The position numbers and the translations under genes were made by a program. From Phymatolithon calcareum (Eukaryota; Rhodophyta; Florideophyceae; Hapalidiales): DNA of 64,000 bases. The stretch covers positions 992,001 through 1,056,000 of the forward strand of contig OZ345358.1 in assembly GCA_977006965.1 (NCBI GenBank). The letters run 5' to 3'. Shown piece after piece: positions 19,751 through 30,694 of this stretch. The notes under the pieces were generated by a model, which was not told where the DNA came from, did not search any database, and saw only the letters and a list, made by a program, of their open reading frames with translations. How positions within the stretch are numbered: position 1 is the stretch's first letter; each line of letters opens with the position of its first letter.

Positions 19751-22700
19751 ATGACTCAATCCTACTCGGACTTGTCCATGTTCAAACTCCCAAAATTAAA
19801 AGGAGCAACCGACTTTGCGGATTGGAAGGATACCGCTCTGGCATATTTGTCTAGGGAAGACCCACTAATTCTTGGTCTGAAACCTGCCCCAGAGTCTAAT
19901 AGTGCAACCGCGAGGGTTGCATGGACAAAAGCGCAAGTTGTCCCGAAAAGCACAATCATCCTCATGCTTGACTCTGCACCTCGAGTACGAGCAAAGCCAT
20001 TCGTTGCTGACCATGAAAAGTCTGCGCACGACCTCTGGACTTTCTTAGCACAAACATACACTGATAGCAAGGGGCAAGCCATTAGAAACCTTCGTCATGA
20101 CCTGGATACTCTCCTTCTTGGAGAAGGAAAAGACTTTGATGTCCATTTGGTAAAGTTTACAATCTAATATCACAACTTGCAACATATGGTGTCGACATTC
20201 GTGAAAACGAAAAAGTGTCCAAGCTGATTGCATCTCTTCCACAATCATTTGCGCCCATGTCCATGGTCTTCACGCTTATAGACTGTGATTTTGCAAAAGT
20301 GGAAGCCGCTGTCCGTGCTGAAATAGCTCGCCGCAAAAAATCCGCACAACCCACAACTGGCACAAAGCAGGAATGCGTTAGAAACTATCGCAGCAAATGT
20401 AGCTGACGCTGGTGAAACGTTTTCACAGCGACACCAGCGTCGAGGAAGGAAGCACAATGACAAAAAGGAGCTTGGCGTTCGTGGTGGAATTAATAAGCGT
20501 AAAAGGGCGATTGCTACTATTGCGGAAAGCCTAACCACTACAAAGCAGAGTGCCGAAAGCGCATTGCTGACGAACGCAGAGGAATTTTTAGAGATTGCTC
20601 TAGCGAAAACCACAATAACTCGACCAATTTTCTGCGAGGTGGCAGAGGATACTATCAGAACCAGCGCCATGGACGATGGAGTAGAAACGCATCACAAAGT
20701 CATACGTCTCCCGAAATCCAAAGTCTGATCGCAGCAGTCCAAAACCTGACAACATATGGCGTCAACTCTCATCTTCCTATGTCATTGAAACTTCGTCCAA
20801 ACGATAGTCCGTACCGAGGGTTCATGGCCAAGCTTAAATTTCGCAGCGACGTTGCGTGTCTTTCTTCTAGTAAGATTAACGATGCTTACGTGGACTCTGG
20901 TGCAACTCACCACTTCTTCCACTCAAAGGCGTTCTTTCTCACGTACGAAACAATCACGCAGGAATCGGTGCAGGCCGCTCATGGTGTAAGCAAACTGATC
21001 GGCAAAGGGACAGTCCGTCTTCCAATTGGTACCGATTTCGTCGTCAAGGCATATCACGCTCCTGAGTTTGGATCAAATATTGTCTCTGTCGGCATGCTCG
21101 CCAAGTCTTTTGATGTTGTCTTCACAGAATCTATACGCCCATTTGTCGGATTTTTCATATTGTCCAAAGGATCTATTGGGAAAGGAACACTAGACATAAT
21201 TGTGGAAATCAAGCAGAAGGGAAACATTTTCCCACTCTGTCTTTCTACTTCATCATCAAAGGATACACATCTTAAGGCTATGGATATCTGCGACAAACGA
21301 ATGAAGAACTCTGCAGAGACGTGGCATCGAAAAGTTGGTCACTCATCCCCAGAACGCTACATCACAATATCTAAAGCCTTTCCTGATGTTCCGCACTTTA
21401 CTCGAGCAACCCTAGAAAGAGTCCAATGTGTACCTTGTATCACCGCCAAAGCACAACAAGCTCCTGTTCTACCCTCAAAGTATAAGACATATTCCCCTTG
21501 GAGCTCATCCACGTTGACATCTCCGGACCCGTCGAAGAGAAATCTCTTTCCGGAAGCACAATGACGATAGCTTTTCTCGACGACTTCACTGCTAAGTCGG
21601 ATGTCACGCTGATAAAAAATAAGTCCGAACTATTCTCAGTACTTCGAACGTACAAAACACGCGCAGAATCTGTATTCCTATCTCAGCGCCATACTTTGAA
21701 GAACATTCGACTTGACCGTGCAGGGGAAATTCGTCCGGAGATGTGATCAAGTTTTGTCATACATTTGGGATACTCTTAGAGTATAGCCCAGCGAACGCTT
21801 CACAGAGCAATGGGGCGGCCGAAAGACTAATCCAGGAGCATTGGACGCGTGCGCGAGTTCTCCTTTTCGCAAGCACATTGCCCAATAGCTTATGGGCGGA
21901 AGCGATATCACATGGGAACTGGCTTCGCAACCGATTGCCATCTAGACGAATTGGCGGGGATATTCCTATACTCAAGTGGAACGAAAGAACACGCGTTCAT
22001 TTCGAATTCCTTCTTGAGTTTGGAAGTCCAGGTTTCGCGTTTATCTACCGTAGCAAGACGGCACCTGGAAAGAAACTAGCTCCTCGCTCCGTTTTTGGCC
22101 ACTTCGTTGGAGTTCAAACTAGTACCAGGCTCATACGAGTATTTGTACCACAGACTCTCTCTATCATCTTCGTCCGTCGAGTCGACTTCAAACCGTATGA
22201 CGGTGACCAACTACCGGGGATTTCTGCTCTACTAGACGGCATTGCGAGACAAGTTGATATTGAAAACGAAGCAAACAAGGATGGAAACGCTGAACAACAG
22301 CTTGTTCAAGCATTTGCCTCTTGTTACTCAAACACTGTTTTCTCCTGCTTTCAATCGAGAAAGAAAAAGCATCATGGCCCAAAAACACCAAGGTCCTTTC
22401 GAAACGCCTGTGAGTCTGAACTATGGCGGAAAGCTATTGACCGGGAGTACTACGAACTTGTAAGGCGAGGCACGTGGGAGTATGTCAGATTGAAACCGGA
22501 TATGAAGCCCGTGCCGTTCACGTAGATATTTAAGCTAAAGCCTCTCGATGCTGAAGGCACCAACTTCCTTGAAAAAGCCAGATGCTGTCTTCGAGGAGAC
22601 ATGCAAGAAGAGTTTCTAGACTTCGATCCAGACAACCTGTATGCACCCGTCGCGTCACACGAAGCTCTTCGCATGCTCATATCCATTGCAGCGTCAGACA

Positions 22701-23947
22701 ACCTAATTCTTGAGGGAGCTGATATTTCTAATGCATATCTTTATGGTGTCTTCGACGTTCCAATACTTATGCAACAACCGACAGATTCATCTCAGAAAGA
22801 ATCAATGCCCGGTTACGCCTGCTTACCACAGAAGTCTATCTATGGGGCGAAGCAGGCTGGTGAAATATGGGGATCACTGCTGACGAAGCAACTTGAGCGA
22901 TGGCGTTTTCTAGCCTCTAACTACGATCAACGCGTCTACCTCCTCCGTGATGGAGACCCCTTCGTGATCGTTGCGATAGTTGTCCATGACCTCGCGTTTG
23001 CAACGAATTCATCTGGTCTTCTAGAACGGATTAAGTCCGAACTGGCTGCGAACTTCGACGTAAAACTCTTTGGCCAACTCAAGTCGTTCATTGGATGGCA
23101 CATTACCCAAACTGGAAACGGTATTAATGTAGATCAGCGAGGATACTCAAAGCGACTACTGGAAGAACATGGCCTTGACAGTGCGAACGCTACTTGGACG
23201 CCACTACCAGGTCGGCCGGACGAGATTGCTTTACCGCATGATGCACATTCTGCGTACCGCTCAATCATCGGAGGCATACTCTACTTGGAAATATGTACGA
23301 GCATTGACATTCAGTTCTCGGTAGTCGTACTTGCGCGGCAAGTCCACGCCCCAGTTCAACGACATTTAGCATTAGATAAGCGAATCTTGCGCTACATTGC
23401 AGGAACGGTCGAATATGGTCTTTTCTACCCTCGCAAGACGAATGCCACTGCCCGCTCGATCGGCGCATATGTTGATGCCGATTGGGGCGGATGCCGTGAG
23501 TCGAGAAAGTCGACAACGGGATACATTATCGCCATCAATGGCGCGCCTATCGCGTGGAAAGCGAGAAGACAGATGGTGATTGCGCTCTCCTCCGCTGAGT
23601 CGGAGTACATTGCACTATCGGAATGCGCAAAACATGTAAGCTGGATGCGCAAGCTGTGGTGGGAAATGAAACACCAGGTACCCTGGCGCGAAGAAATCAA
23701 ATTCCAATCGACGGGTATAGCAATGGACAGTTCCGCTGCCCTAGCGCTCGCTACCAACGAGCAAGTCTCCGCCAAGGGCAAACACATTGACTTGAAAATC
23801 CTCCACGTTAAAGAACTGGTGAAGGACAACATCATCGAGTTGTCGTACGTGTTCTCGAGTGAGAATATCGCCGGCATCCTAACGAAACTCCTGGAATTTC
23901 CCACTCTACGGCATTTGATCTCTCTGACTGGAATTTCTCGCAAATAG
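19751..23947 (+). pseudogene. Copia 1 gag-pol, broken by frameshifts
   Basis: Gag starts MTQSYSDLSMFKLPKL (19751) and breaks at 20167. A zinc knuckle CYYCGKPNHYKAEC lies at about 20505-20560 in another frame. Protease has AYVDSGATHHF (about 20884). Integrase shows the zinc-binding HRKVGHSSPERY...CVPC (21325-21440), then a shifted core (21498-21746 and 21743-22525). RT and RNase H are open from 22601 to 23947 with LEGADISNAYLYG and GAYVDADWGG. The RT box, normally YVDD, reads VVHDLAF here, so one catalytic Asp is lost. At least four frame breaks are needed to join the parts; the element cannot be autonomous. Confidence 0.9.
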
Positions 23948-24326
23948 GATCAGACATATCGATTGAGGGTCATGACATATTTTTGCTGTTGCTATTTGTT
24001 CTTTGGTAACTACTGTTTTTTCTTTGTGTTGACCCTCTGATAAGATTGATTTTGTTTTGTCTGTGCCACTCTTCTAACAGGCTGCTTTCACCCTCAAGTC
24101 TGATCCTACGTAAAGCTACCGACCTGTTTTATTGTTGTTGATGCTGATCCCAAGATCGTTTTCATATTGTTTTGTCGTTAAGTGGAAGAGGCGGTATGCT
24201 CGAGTGCCAGTAACCCGCGAACTCTGTTCGTGAAGGCACAGATCGTGCAACCAATACTTGGGTAAGCCACAGTCGGTCAAAATATCTCTGTGATGGGAAG
24301 CTGAACACCAGTCTTCCGAGGAACGG

Positions 24327-24502
24327 TGTTAGGAAACGTACGCCGTGCTCTACGTAATGCGTACGTAACGTAAGACAGATATTCAGTGGAATCATACCCA
24401 TTGGACCACTGGTCCACCTGGACGAATATATAGCCCCCGGTTTGGCCGACGGTGAACCGAGGGAAGACAGAGAACGGTAAACCCCCAAACCGTTCTCTCA
24501 CA
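24327..24502 (+). repeat. 3' LTR of Copia 1
   Basis: This is the 176-bp partner of 19020-19195, preceded by only a weak purine run (GAGGAACGG) in place of a clear polypurine tract. It is followed by the GCTGG target duplication. Confidence 0.93.
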
Positions 24503-24507
24503 GCTGG

Positions 24508-25155
24508 CAATGTACCAATGAGATTTGGAAAGAAAACCACCGAGGCTCGGGCGTCCATGCTCCCTCTCGTACTCACTGGCGGCCGGCATTGAGTTTGTCA
24601 ATCGATAGGCACAGACGATCAATAGTGGAAAGAAGATTGATGAATAACAATGGCGATAGAATGTACATGAAGGTTGTCTATCTACTAACACAGATTATGA
24701 ACAATGAAGTCCGTTTCATGACGCGTCGACAGTTTGGATACGTTGAGAGAATGTAGTCTGATAATGAGAGAATTATTGGGTGACGTGCATACTGCTCAAG
24801 CAGTGGATGATGGAAGCCCTTCTCGAAGAAGACAGCAGCAGAAAGTTCAGAAAACACAAAGGTACCCATGGATTTCGAAGCTTTTCCGAAGAAAGACAGT
24901 AATATACACACCCTGGCGGGCTGGTGTCAACAAGGCAAGAGATCATGTACAGTAGCGGATAGCTGAAGACCGTTCATATCGCACCGGTCCCTCCAATGCG
25001 CATGAAGAGTTGAGGCTGATGTTGACGGACGGAGGTGAGTTGAATAGTCGAAGACAGGGGGTGCCTTTGGTTTCAATCAGTGTAGCGGATGCGATTGGAA
25101 GGAAGTGCGTACGTTGGGTACGAAAGTCATTGGATAGACATGGCGCATTACTTCC
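24508..25155. other. Duplicated sequence between Copia 1 and element D
   Basis: Homologous to 44108-44752. The minus strand holds a frame opening MCILLSFFGKASKSM (24911-24678), which corresponds to part of a 197-codon frame in copy 2 (44508-43915). No domain is recognised, and it is unclear whether this was ever a gene. Confidence 0.4.
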
Positions 25156-25159
25156 CTAG

Positions 25160-27066
25160 TCTCTATGTGACGAACACCCTCAATTGAGGGTGGATTTAAA
25201 AGCTCGAAAAAGTTTGTGAAAAGAATGCGGAACAGATTTTGAGCGCCAGATTCGGGAAGTTGACCTTTTGTTCTTGGTGAGGAGTACCCCTTTTACTACC
25301 TTGAAAAAGCGTCGTTCGCCAGTAGGAACGAAAATCTGCTGGTCGCTCAGAAAAAGCACATCTGCCATGCCTCGAGAAAAAGACCCGCGCCGAGTGGTCG
25401 GTCCAGCCGTACACACCAAAGCAACATCAGTGACATGTCCTGCACAATGCTGCCGACTATACGGAGCGTTTTCCCGTTCAAAAAAGGTGAACGGCACGGT
25501 TCAAGAGGTGCACGTTGATGAAATCAAGGGTCGTTCGAGCACGTCACTTCGCGTGAAATGGGTCCTTGTTCAGAAACCAAGCGAAAAGAATAAGATTAAG
25601 ACTATCAAGATTGTTAACGTCAAGGCTGGGAAGGCTGACAAAGGCGCTTGTTCCTCTCGAATGCTTGTATCGAGTTCCAGCAGGCAATATTCTGTACCTC
25701 GAACGCCGGCTTACAGTAATCGCGGTTGAACATCTTCTTCGCCAAACGCAAAGTTTTGCGTTCAGTATCAACCACACTCTCCTCAGAAGGCAACAGAAAT
25801 CTAATATAAAATCAACAGGAGCTCTGAAAGCCCTCTTGTCGGTTCCCTCGCCTACACCCTGTATGGTTCTTGGGACCAATAATCGCAAGAAGATCTTGAT
25901 GTCATTGCGCTAGACCGTGAGCAGAGTATTTTTGCTCATGGAGTGCCATAGTTCGAGCGCCAAGTTCTATGTCCAATTGGTGGAAGAAATGCCCGTCAGT
26001 TCTGGAAAATTCGCACTATAAACAGAGATTCCATGTCCGCGAACGGTGGCATCGGGTTCCACACACAGTACGATTCCTTCATGACGATGTTTCGCCGAGT
26101 GCACCTGCGAACAATTATTGCTTAGGCATCCGCAAAGCTGAAACGAATAGGAAGAACGGAGGATAAGATTTTCCGGATACTCGTCCTCAGGAGTTGGACG
26201 CAAAGAGATTTATAGAAGTCTACCATGGGGAACAAGTATATCCTCGCTCCGTCATTTTCAAACAGTGGCATGACCAGAGTCAGGTTCTTCGAGTACCTCC
26301 GGTGCGTCATATTCACCGTGCAACCAAGTGAACAAGGCATTATGTCGTCCGTACAGTACCGGTTGGCGCTCGTTCAGGATTTTATCGATGCTATTAATGA
26401 TCACAAAAACCCACTGTGTCTCTGTTAGACCTGGTTTTGCTTTGCCAAGTTCATATCTCTTTGGTATGTCAACGGAGGCCATGAATTGAAAATGGCCTTC
26501 TGCAGTACATCGCCATCCACCGTAAACCGGAGAAAGGTTGCGAGTTACAGAATTCAGACTAAGGAAGACGTAAGATAATGCGAGAAGAAAAACGCTTTAG
26601 AAGGTGGAACTGCCCGTAGTGAAGTTGTACTGCGCCGTCTTGTGGCGCCATACTCTGGTACAAGGTGCCTTGTCCTCCGGGATTCACTCTGCCTCACTCA
26701 ATAAACATCGATGTTCAGTACTCGAACAGGAATATTTGCTCCAAGAGCGGTGTTGAAACCATTTAACTCCTCCGAAAATGGAAAAGTAAGCCACAGGTGG
26801 CATGATGTCTACTTTAGCTGTTCAAAACAACTGCAGAGTCTGACAAGTCAAGGAATTAATCCTCGTGTTCTCATCATGTAGTAGACTTGATGGCGCCGCA
26901 ATCAACAAATGTGGTACTCCAGCAGGTAGAAACTGTTTTGCTAAGCATGCCGAGCACATCCATGACCTTGATGCCTTTGATGAGCCTAATAATGAGCAGC
27001 TTTCGTTGGCAAAAAATAATTGATTTCCATTTCCTCAATTGAGGGAAATTTCCCGTCACATAGACA
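25160..27066 (+). mobile_element. PiggyBac-like element, copy D, inserted at CTAG
   Basis: It is flanked by CTAG at 25156-25159 and 27067-27070. The other copy of the segmental duplication has the empty site with one CTAG (44753-44756) in otherwise matching sequence. The ends are TCTCTATGTGACG and, from the right, TGTCTATGTGACG; CCTCAATTGAGG-type palindromes follow inside both. Plus-strand fragments of the PiggyBac-type transposase are legible: the N-terminal part MPREKDPRRVV (25268-25729), a middle part (25970-26200) and the RVRFFEYLRCVIF...YRLALVQDFIDAIND block (26225-26428). At 1.9 kb it is shorter than copies B and C, and its frames are broken. Confidence 0.9.
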
Positions 27067-28158
27067 CTAGCGTTACTACAAGTGCAACAGAGGTGCCTTA
27101 CAGTACTTTGGCACCCTGCTTCACTGATCGCTCGATTTGATATGCGGGCGAAGCTGTTTCGTCGCCATTCGCGCTCGAACTGAACCTCCACCCGCGTAGC
27201 TCGGCGAGTTGCCCTGAGCATGATTGATTATTATTGTTGCCTGCCAACGTTGTGCTGAGATCGATCGATGCACACTACAGTAACTATGCACCGTTCTGCC
27301 AGTCAGCAGCCACTCCGCTGTGCATACCGGTGTGCCGCATCCGGCGCGGTGCACAACGGCGGAATATTCACTTTTGTTGCGCACGATTCGAACAGGATAA
27401 CGCAATAGCGCGGATACACCGAAATGATTTCCATTCTCCTGTACGCCGCTTTACAACACTGTATGAGCACCTGACTGTGCATGCGTTCAGTTTGCATAGC
27501 TGATTGGTTGCCTCGTTCGTCCCAAAGGATTTGTCCGTGAGGCTTAGAACGGCAACACGACGCATCGCGGCAGTACCTCTGAGTCGTAGTCGGCGATGCG
27601 CCAACCGTTCTTGTCGCTCGTACCATGGCACCCCATGAATAATATCTTTGAGTTCTCGGTCAGGTGCGATGACATCAATTTCCTCTTGCGATGCTTGGTC
27701 CTAAGAGCTTTGCATGGCGTAGGCGAGCGAGCCTTGATTAGGGCGTTCATAGCATCTAACGATTGGATCGAAGATTTTGTGCCCCTTTGGGGAGCTTCTG
27801 GTTGCGACTGCTGAGAATTAACTGGGGTTTGGCGAAGAAGACTGGTGACCACGAGTACTGTAAGCCGAATTAGTTGTACAGACTTTTGCGGGCTAGAACT
27901 CGAAACAAGCATTCGAGAGGAAGGAGCACCTTAGCCAGCCTTTACTGCCTTGACTTAACATCTTGAGTGTCTTAATCTTAGTCTTCTTGGTCGGTTTCTG
28001 AACTAGGACCAGGGGTGCTGCCAATCTCATTGCTCGACATTGCTGTTTGTTGTGCAATTAAAAAATTCAATTGCTCACTACGGTTAGTCAGCAATTTGGA
28101 TTGCAATTTAAATACTTCCCGCAATAGTCAAGTTAATTGTTTATTCATGCCTCTTCTC

Positions 28159-28602
28159 CTAGGTGTACGAAACTTTCGTCTTCTGTGATAGCCTGTTTAA
28201 CACGCTGGTTGACAACGCTTGACATAGCTTCCTGCACATTTTGCTCATCCCAGTAAGAGCGGTTGACTTTGAGGAAAAGCATCGCCTAAACGTACATTTC
28301 CTGTGATCAATCAAAATATACTTAGCCATGGACCAAAGACGCTCCACCTCGGCAACCGAACCTAATATGAAATCAGTGTTCATGTAACTCCGTGCACCGG
28401 TTAATCTGACATTCGTCGTGTTCGACCTGATTGACGTGAATGGATATCTCGAGGCTGTTCGCGAAGGAGTTGCATTAGCTGCTGTACAACTTGTTTCGGC
28501 TTCGGTTTCGGAATAGGTAGTACCATGGTTGGAAGAGTGAAATTTTTTTAGGTGTTTTCGAATGAGTCTGGTGGTGTGGTCTGGATAAATGTACGACTTC
28601 AC
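28159..28602 (-). pseudogene. hAT transposase C-terminal (dimerisation) fragment
   Basis: The frame contains YMNTDFILGSVAEVERLWS followed by MAKYILIDHRKCTF. The VERLWSxAKYIL...R pattern is the conserved core of the hAT C-terminal dimerisation domain. A frameshift follows, since in another frame the DNA just downstream reads LFLKVNRSYWD-like sequence, the usual continuation. The N-terminal BED finger and the catalytic DDE part are absent. Confidence 0.78.
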
Positions 28603-28721
28603 TTTTTATATTGACCTTCTATCTGTCTTTTCAGAAACGGCACTCTAGACATCCATAATGTTAAACTTGAACCGTTGAATTCAGGAACGTTGTAACTGTA
28701 CGTAGAATTTTACGTACCGAA

Positions 28722-28801
28722 CACTAGGGGAGCACAGCAACATTTTGGCCCGATAGTTATTTAGTTGATTTGGGCCAAAATGGTGCCGTGCTCCCCCGGT
28801 G
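28722..28801. repeat. 80-bp foldback within the hAT element
   Basis: The left arm starts CACTAGGGGAGCAC and includes CATTTTGGCCC. The right arm has GGGCCAAAATG and ends GTGCTCCCCCGGTG. The arms are about 30 nt with a few mismatches and a loop of about 20 nt. It may be a tiny foldback element or a hairpin of the hAT subterminal region. No convincing target duplication is seen. Confidence 0.6.
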
Positions 28802-30059
28802 AACGCTTACACTGGCCCGAGTTATATAATAAAACTAGATGCTACCGACAACCAATTACCACGTACTACGCATGATACATTTGAAGTTATCGTTATTTCC
28901 GACAACTCTGTACTTGTTGAACTGTACAATCTGGTACAACCTACCAGCAATTCGAATTTCAATTCTTCACCAGAACTCAATTTGGGTCGAATTGCTACGA
29001 ATTTCAATTAATTGCAATAGCAATCGATTGCGCACCACTTCTGATTAGGACCCATTTTCCGCGAAGCCATGGGCTTTCAAGACCATTGATTTCAGTCAAT
29101 ATTACCTCTAGAACCGTGCCATTTACCTTTTTTGACTTGGAAAATGGCTCTATAGAGCCTACAACACTCTGAGAGACTAGTCACCGATGTTGCCTTTATG
29201 AGTACCGATGCGTCGACCATTCGGCGCGGGTCATTTTCTCGTGACATGGCAGGTCCGCTTCTGCTGACTGAAAATCTTATTTTCGCTCTTACCGTCGAAC
29301 AACGCGCTTTTAATGTGGTAGTTGGGATACTCTTCAGGGGGAACACAAGCCCACCTTACCGAATATGGCACGAAATATCTGTTTTGCATTCTTTTTCCAT
29401 ACTTTTTCACCTTTCAAATCGCCCCTCAATGGATGTGGTTAGTAAACTAGATGCTAGAGTCTTCAAGAGTATTACACGAAATTTAGTTGGATTATGTATA
29501 GACTCTACTGTATATTACTTCTGCAGTGTTACCTAGAGACTGCGTGTGCTTTTCATTTATATGCTTCTCGTTTACGTTCAAAAAATCGAATAATCTAAAT
29601 AGTTTGGACTCACATTTTATATTGAGGAAATTCGTTAACCCCCTCGTATTGCTACAATTGAGGTTTATTGGGACACAGTAAAATAATTCTTTTGCGAGGC
29701 CCACGCGCATCGAAACAGGTCATAGAGAATTTCCTGTCCTTCGCCATGTGTATGCGCTCGTACTGAACAATTTTGGAGTGAGTTCACGCAGGGTACGCGA
29801 AGCTACAAGCAAAGCCGCGATTTTCGTGTCCAAATATGCCTATTCGTTCAGATGATGTAGACAGTTAGCAGTTGCGCGTTCGGATATTATTTCAAGGTGG
29901 ATGTCTTCTTAAGCACAGTACCTGGACCCTTTTTTTCGTTTTCACAAAATCGGCTGAAAAAAAGATACGGGCAGTTCTACATCTAGCAAAACATTCGAAT
30001 TTGGCCCCTAAACTGAGCTTTTCGGCCTGCGTTTCCTTTGCGCTTCATCTGTGTACCTA

Positions 30060-30317
30060 ATGAGCTACGATCTGACTATAAGTCATTGCGGCCTGGATGG
30101 AAAATATGTTTTCATGATGAGAGGAGCTTTGGCAGACCACGAAAGAGCCATGTATGCTCTTAGTGCCTTCAAAACAGAACATTCAAGATCGGTCGCCATG
30201 CAGATAGGAATGTATATTATGAAGGCAGTCGCAGATGGAGGAATGGGAGGATCAATTGAGGACTTTGTTTTGCTCTCGACACTTCTCAACCCAGAAAAAC
30301 TAGAGTCGTATCATTGA
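30060..30317 (+). CDS. Hypothetical 85-residue frame inside the PiggyBac element
   Basis: The ATG at 30060 opens MSYDLTISHCGLDGKYVFMM and the frame runs to a TGA at 30315-30317. Its composition is protein-like (ADHERAMYALSAF, MQIGMYIMKAVADGG), and a second open frame follows at 30342-30542. I recognise no domain. It lies on the strand opposite the transposase, between the transposase 3' end and the left inverted repeat, so it could be cargo, a remnant of an older insertion or chance. It is not repeated elsewhere in the window. Confidence 0.3.
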   Translation: MSYDLTISHCGLDGKYVFMMRGALADHERAMYALSAFKTEHSRSVAMQIGMYIMKAVADGGMGGSIEDFVLLSTLLNPEKLESYH

Positions 30318-30694
30318 GCAGAGGAATACGTATCGCAGAAGGTGGTCTGGAGAGAGAGCACCATGAATTCGACTGGAAGGTACAGTTCTGATGTGTACCG
30401 CTGTCATTGGCGGTACATACTAGCTCGTCGCATGGGTTATGCTCGCCGTGTAGATGAAGGATCGCGCAACGGGATATCACCGGAGATCAATAGTGCTCTA
30501 CGAGCGTACAACTGGCAAGATTCCAACTTCCATGAGTCTTAGATAGTGGACAATGCGATACTGCGCACTCTTGACAAATCAGAGATAGAAACAATTCCAT
30601 AGTCTGGGTCTTTATTGGTGTCTAGTGCCTTTCTTCCGCGGCATGTAGGCTATAGCAGCTTCCCAAATCCCCGAAACATAAAGGTATCCTACAA

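Larger units (their letters stand above)
19020..24502 (+). mobile_element. Copia LTR retrotransposon 1, decayed
   Basis: The element is 5,483 bp with two 176-bp LTRs (19020-19195 and 24327-24502) starting TGTTAGGAAACG and ending CTCACA, and a 5-bp target duplication GCTGG (19015-19019 and 24503-24507). Copy 2 has the empty site near 44103 with a single GCTGG. The LTRs differ at 8 of 176 positions. The domain order gag, protease, integrase, reverse transcriptase, RNase H identifies Copia. It inserted after the segmental duplication, or was present in only one parental haplotype. Confidence 0.95.
8598..27609. repeat. Segmental duplication, copy 1
   Basis: The segment is collinear with 35366-45309 on the same strand. 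Similarity starts near 8598 and ends at 27609, where the paralogue continues with unrelated sequence from 45310. Within it, copy 1 carries four extra blocks absent from copy 2: LINE (10145-11292), pogo-type element (11763-12758), Copia (19020-24502) and PiggyBac-like D (25160-27066). Divergence by eye is about 12% in the left part (sample around 9220-9410) and about 1-4% from the dehydrogenase gene rightward. The stretch at about 9895-10070 does not align with its counterpart at 36650-36870. Confidence 0.92.
28010..29043 (-). mobile_element. hAT element inside PiggyBac-like copy E
   Basis: The ends are CAGGGGTGCTGCCAATC on the left and, from the right, CAGAAGTGGTGCGCAATC. The 8-bp target duplication is ACTAGGAC (28002-28009) and ATTAGGAC (29044-29051), one mismatch. 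Short CAGnGnTG-type ends with an 8-bp duplication are diagnostic of hAT. It carries the C-terminal dimerisation part of a hAT transposase (28159-28602). At 1.03 kb most of the transposase is deleted. A foldback (28722-28801) lies within. Confidence 0.88.
27610..29453 (-). mobile_element. PiggyBac-like element, copy E, 3'-truncated at the duplication breakpoint
   Basis: The right (5') end AGTAAACTAGATG is followed by CTAG (29454-29457). The N-terminal transposase part lies at 29346-29092 (MSRENDPRRMV) and continues at 27912-27610 after a hAT insertion. The left side stops at 27609/27610, exactly where the segmental duplication loses similarity, so the 3' half and its inverted repeat are missing. 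The end subtype matches copy C, and so does about 145 bp of right flank. Confidence 0.8.
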
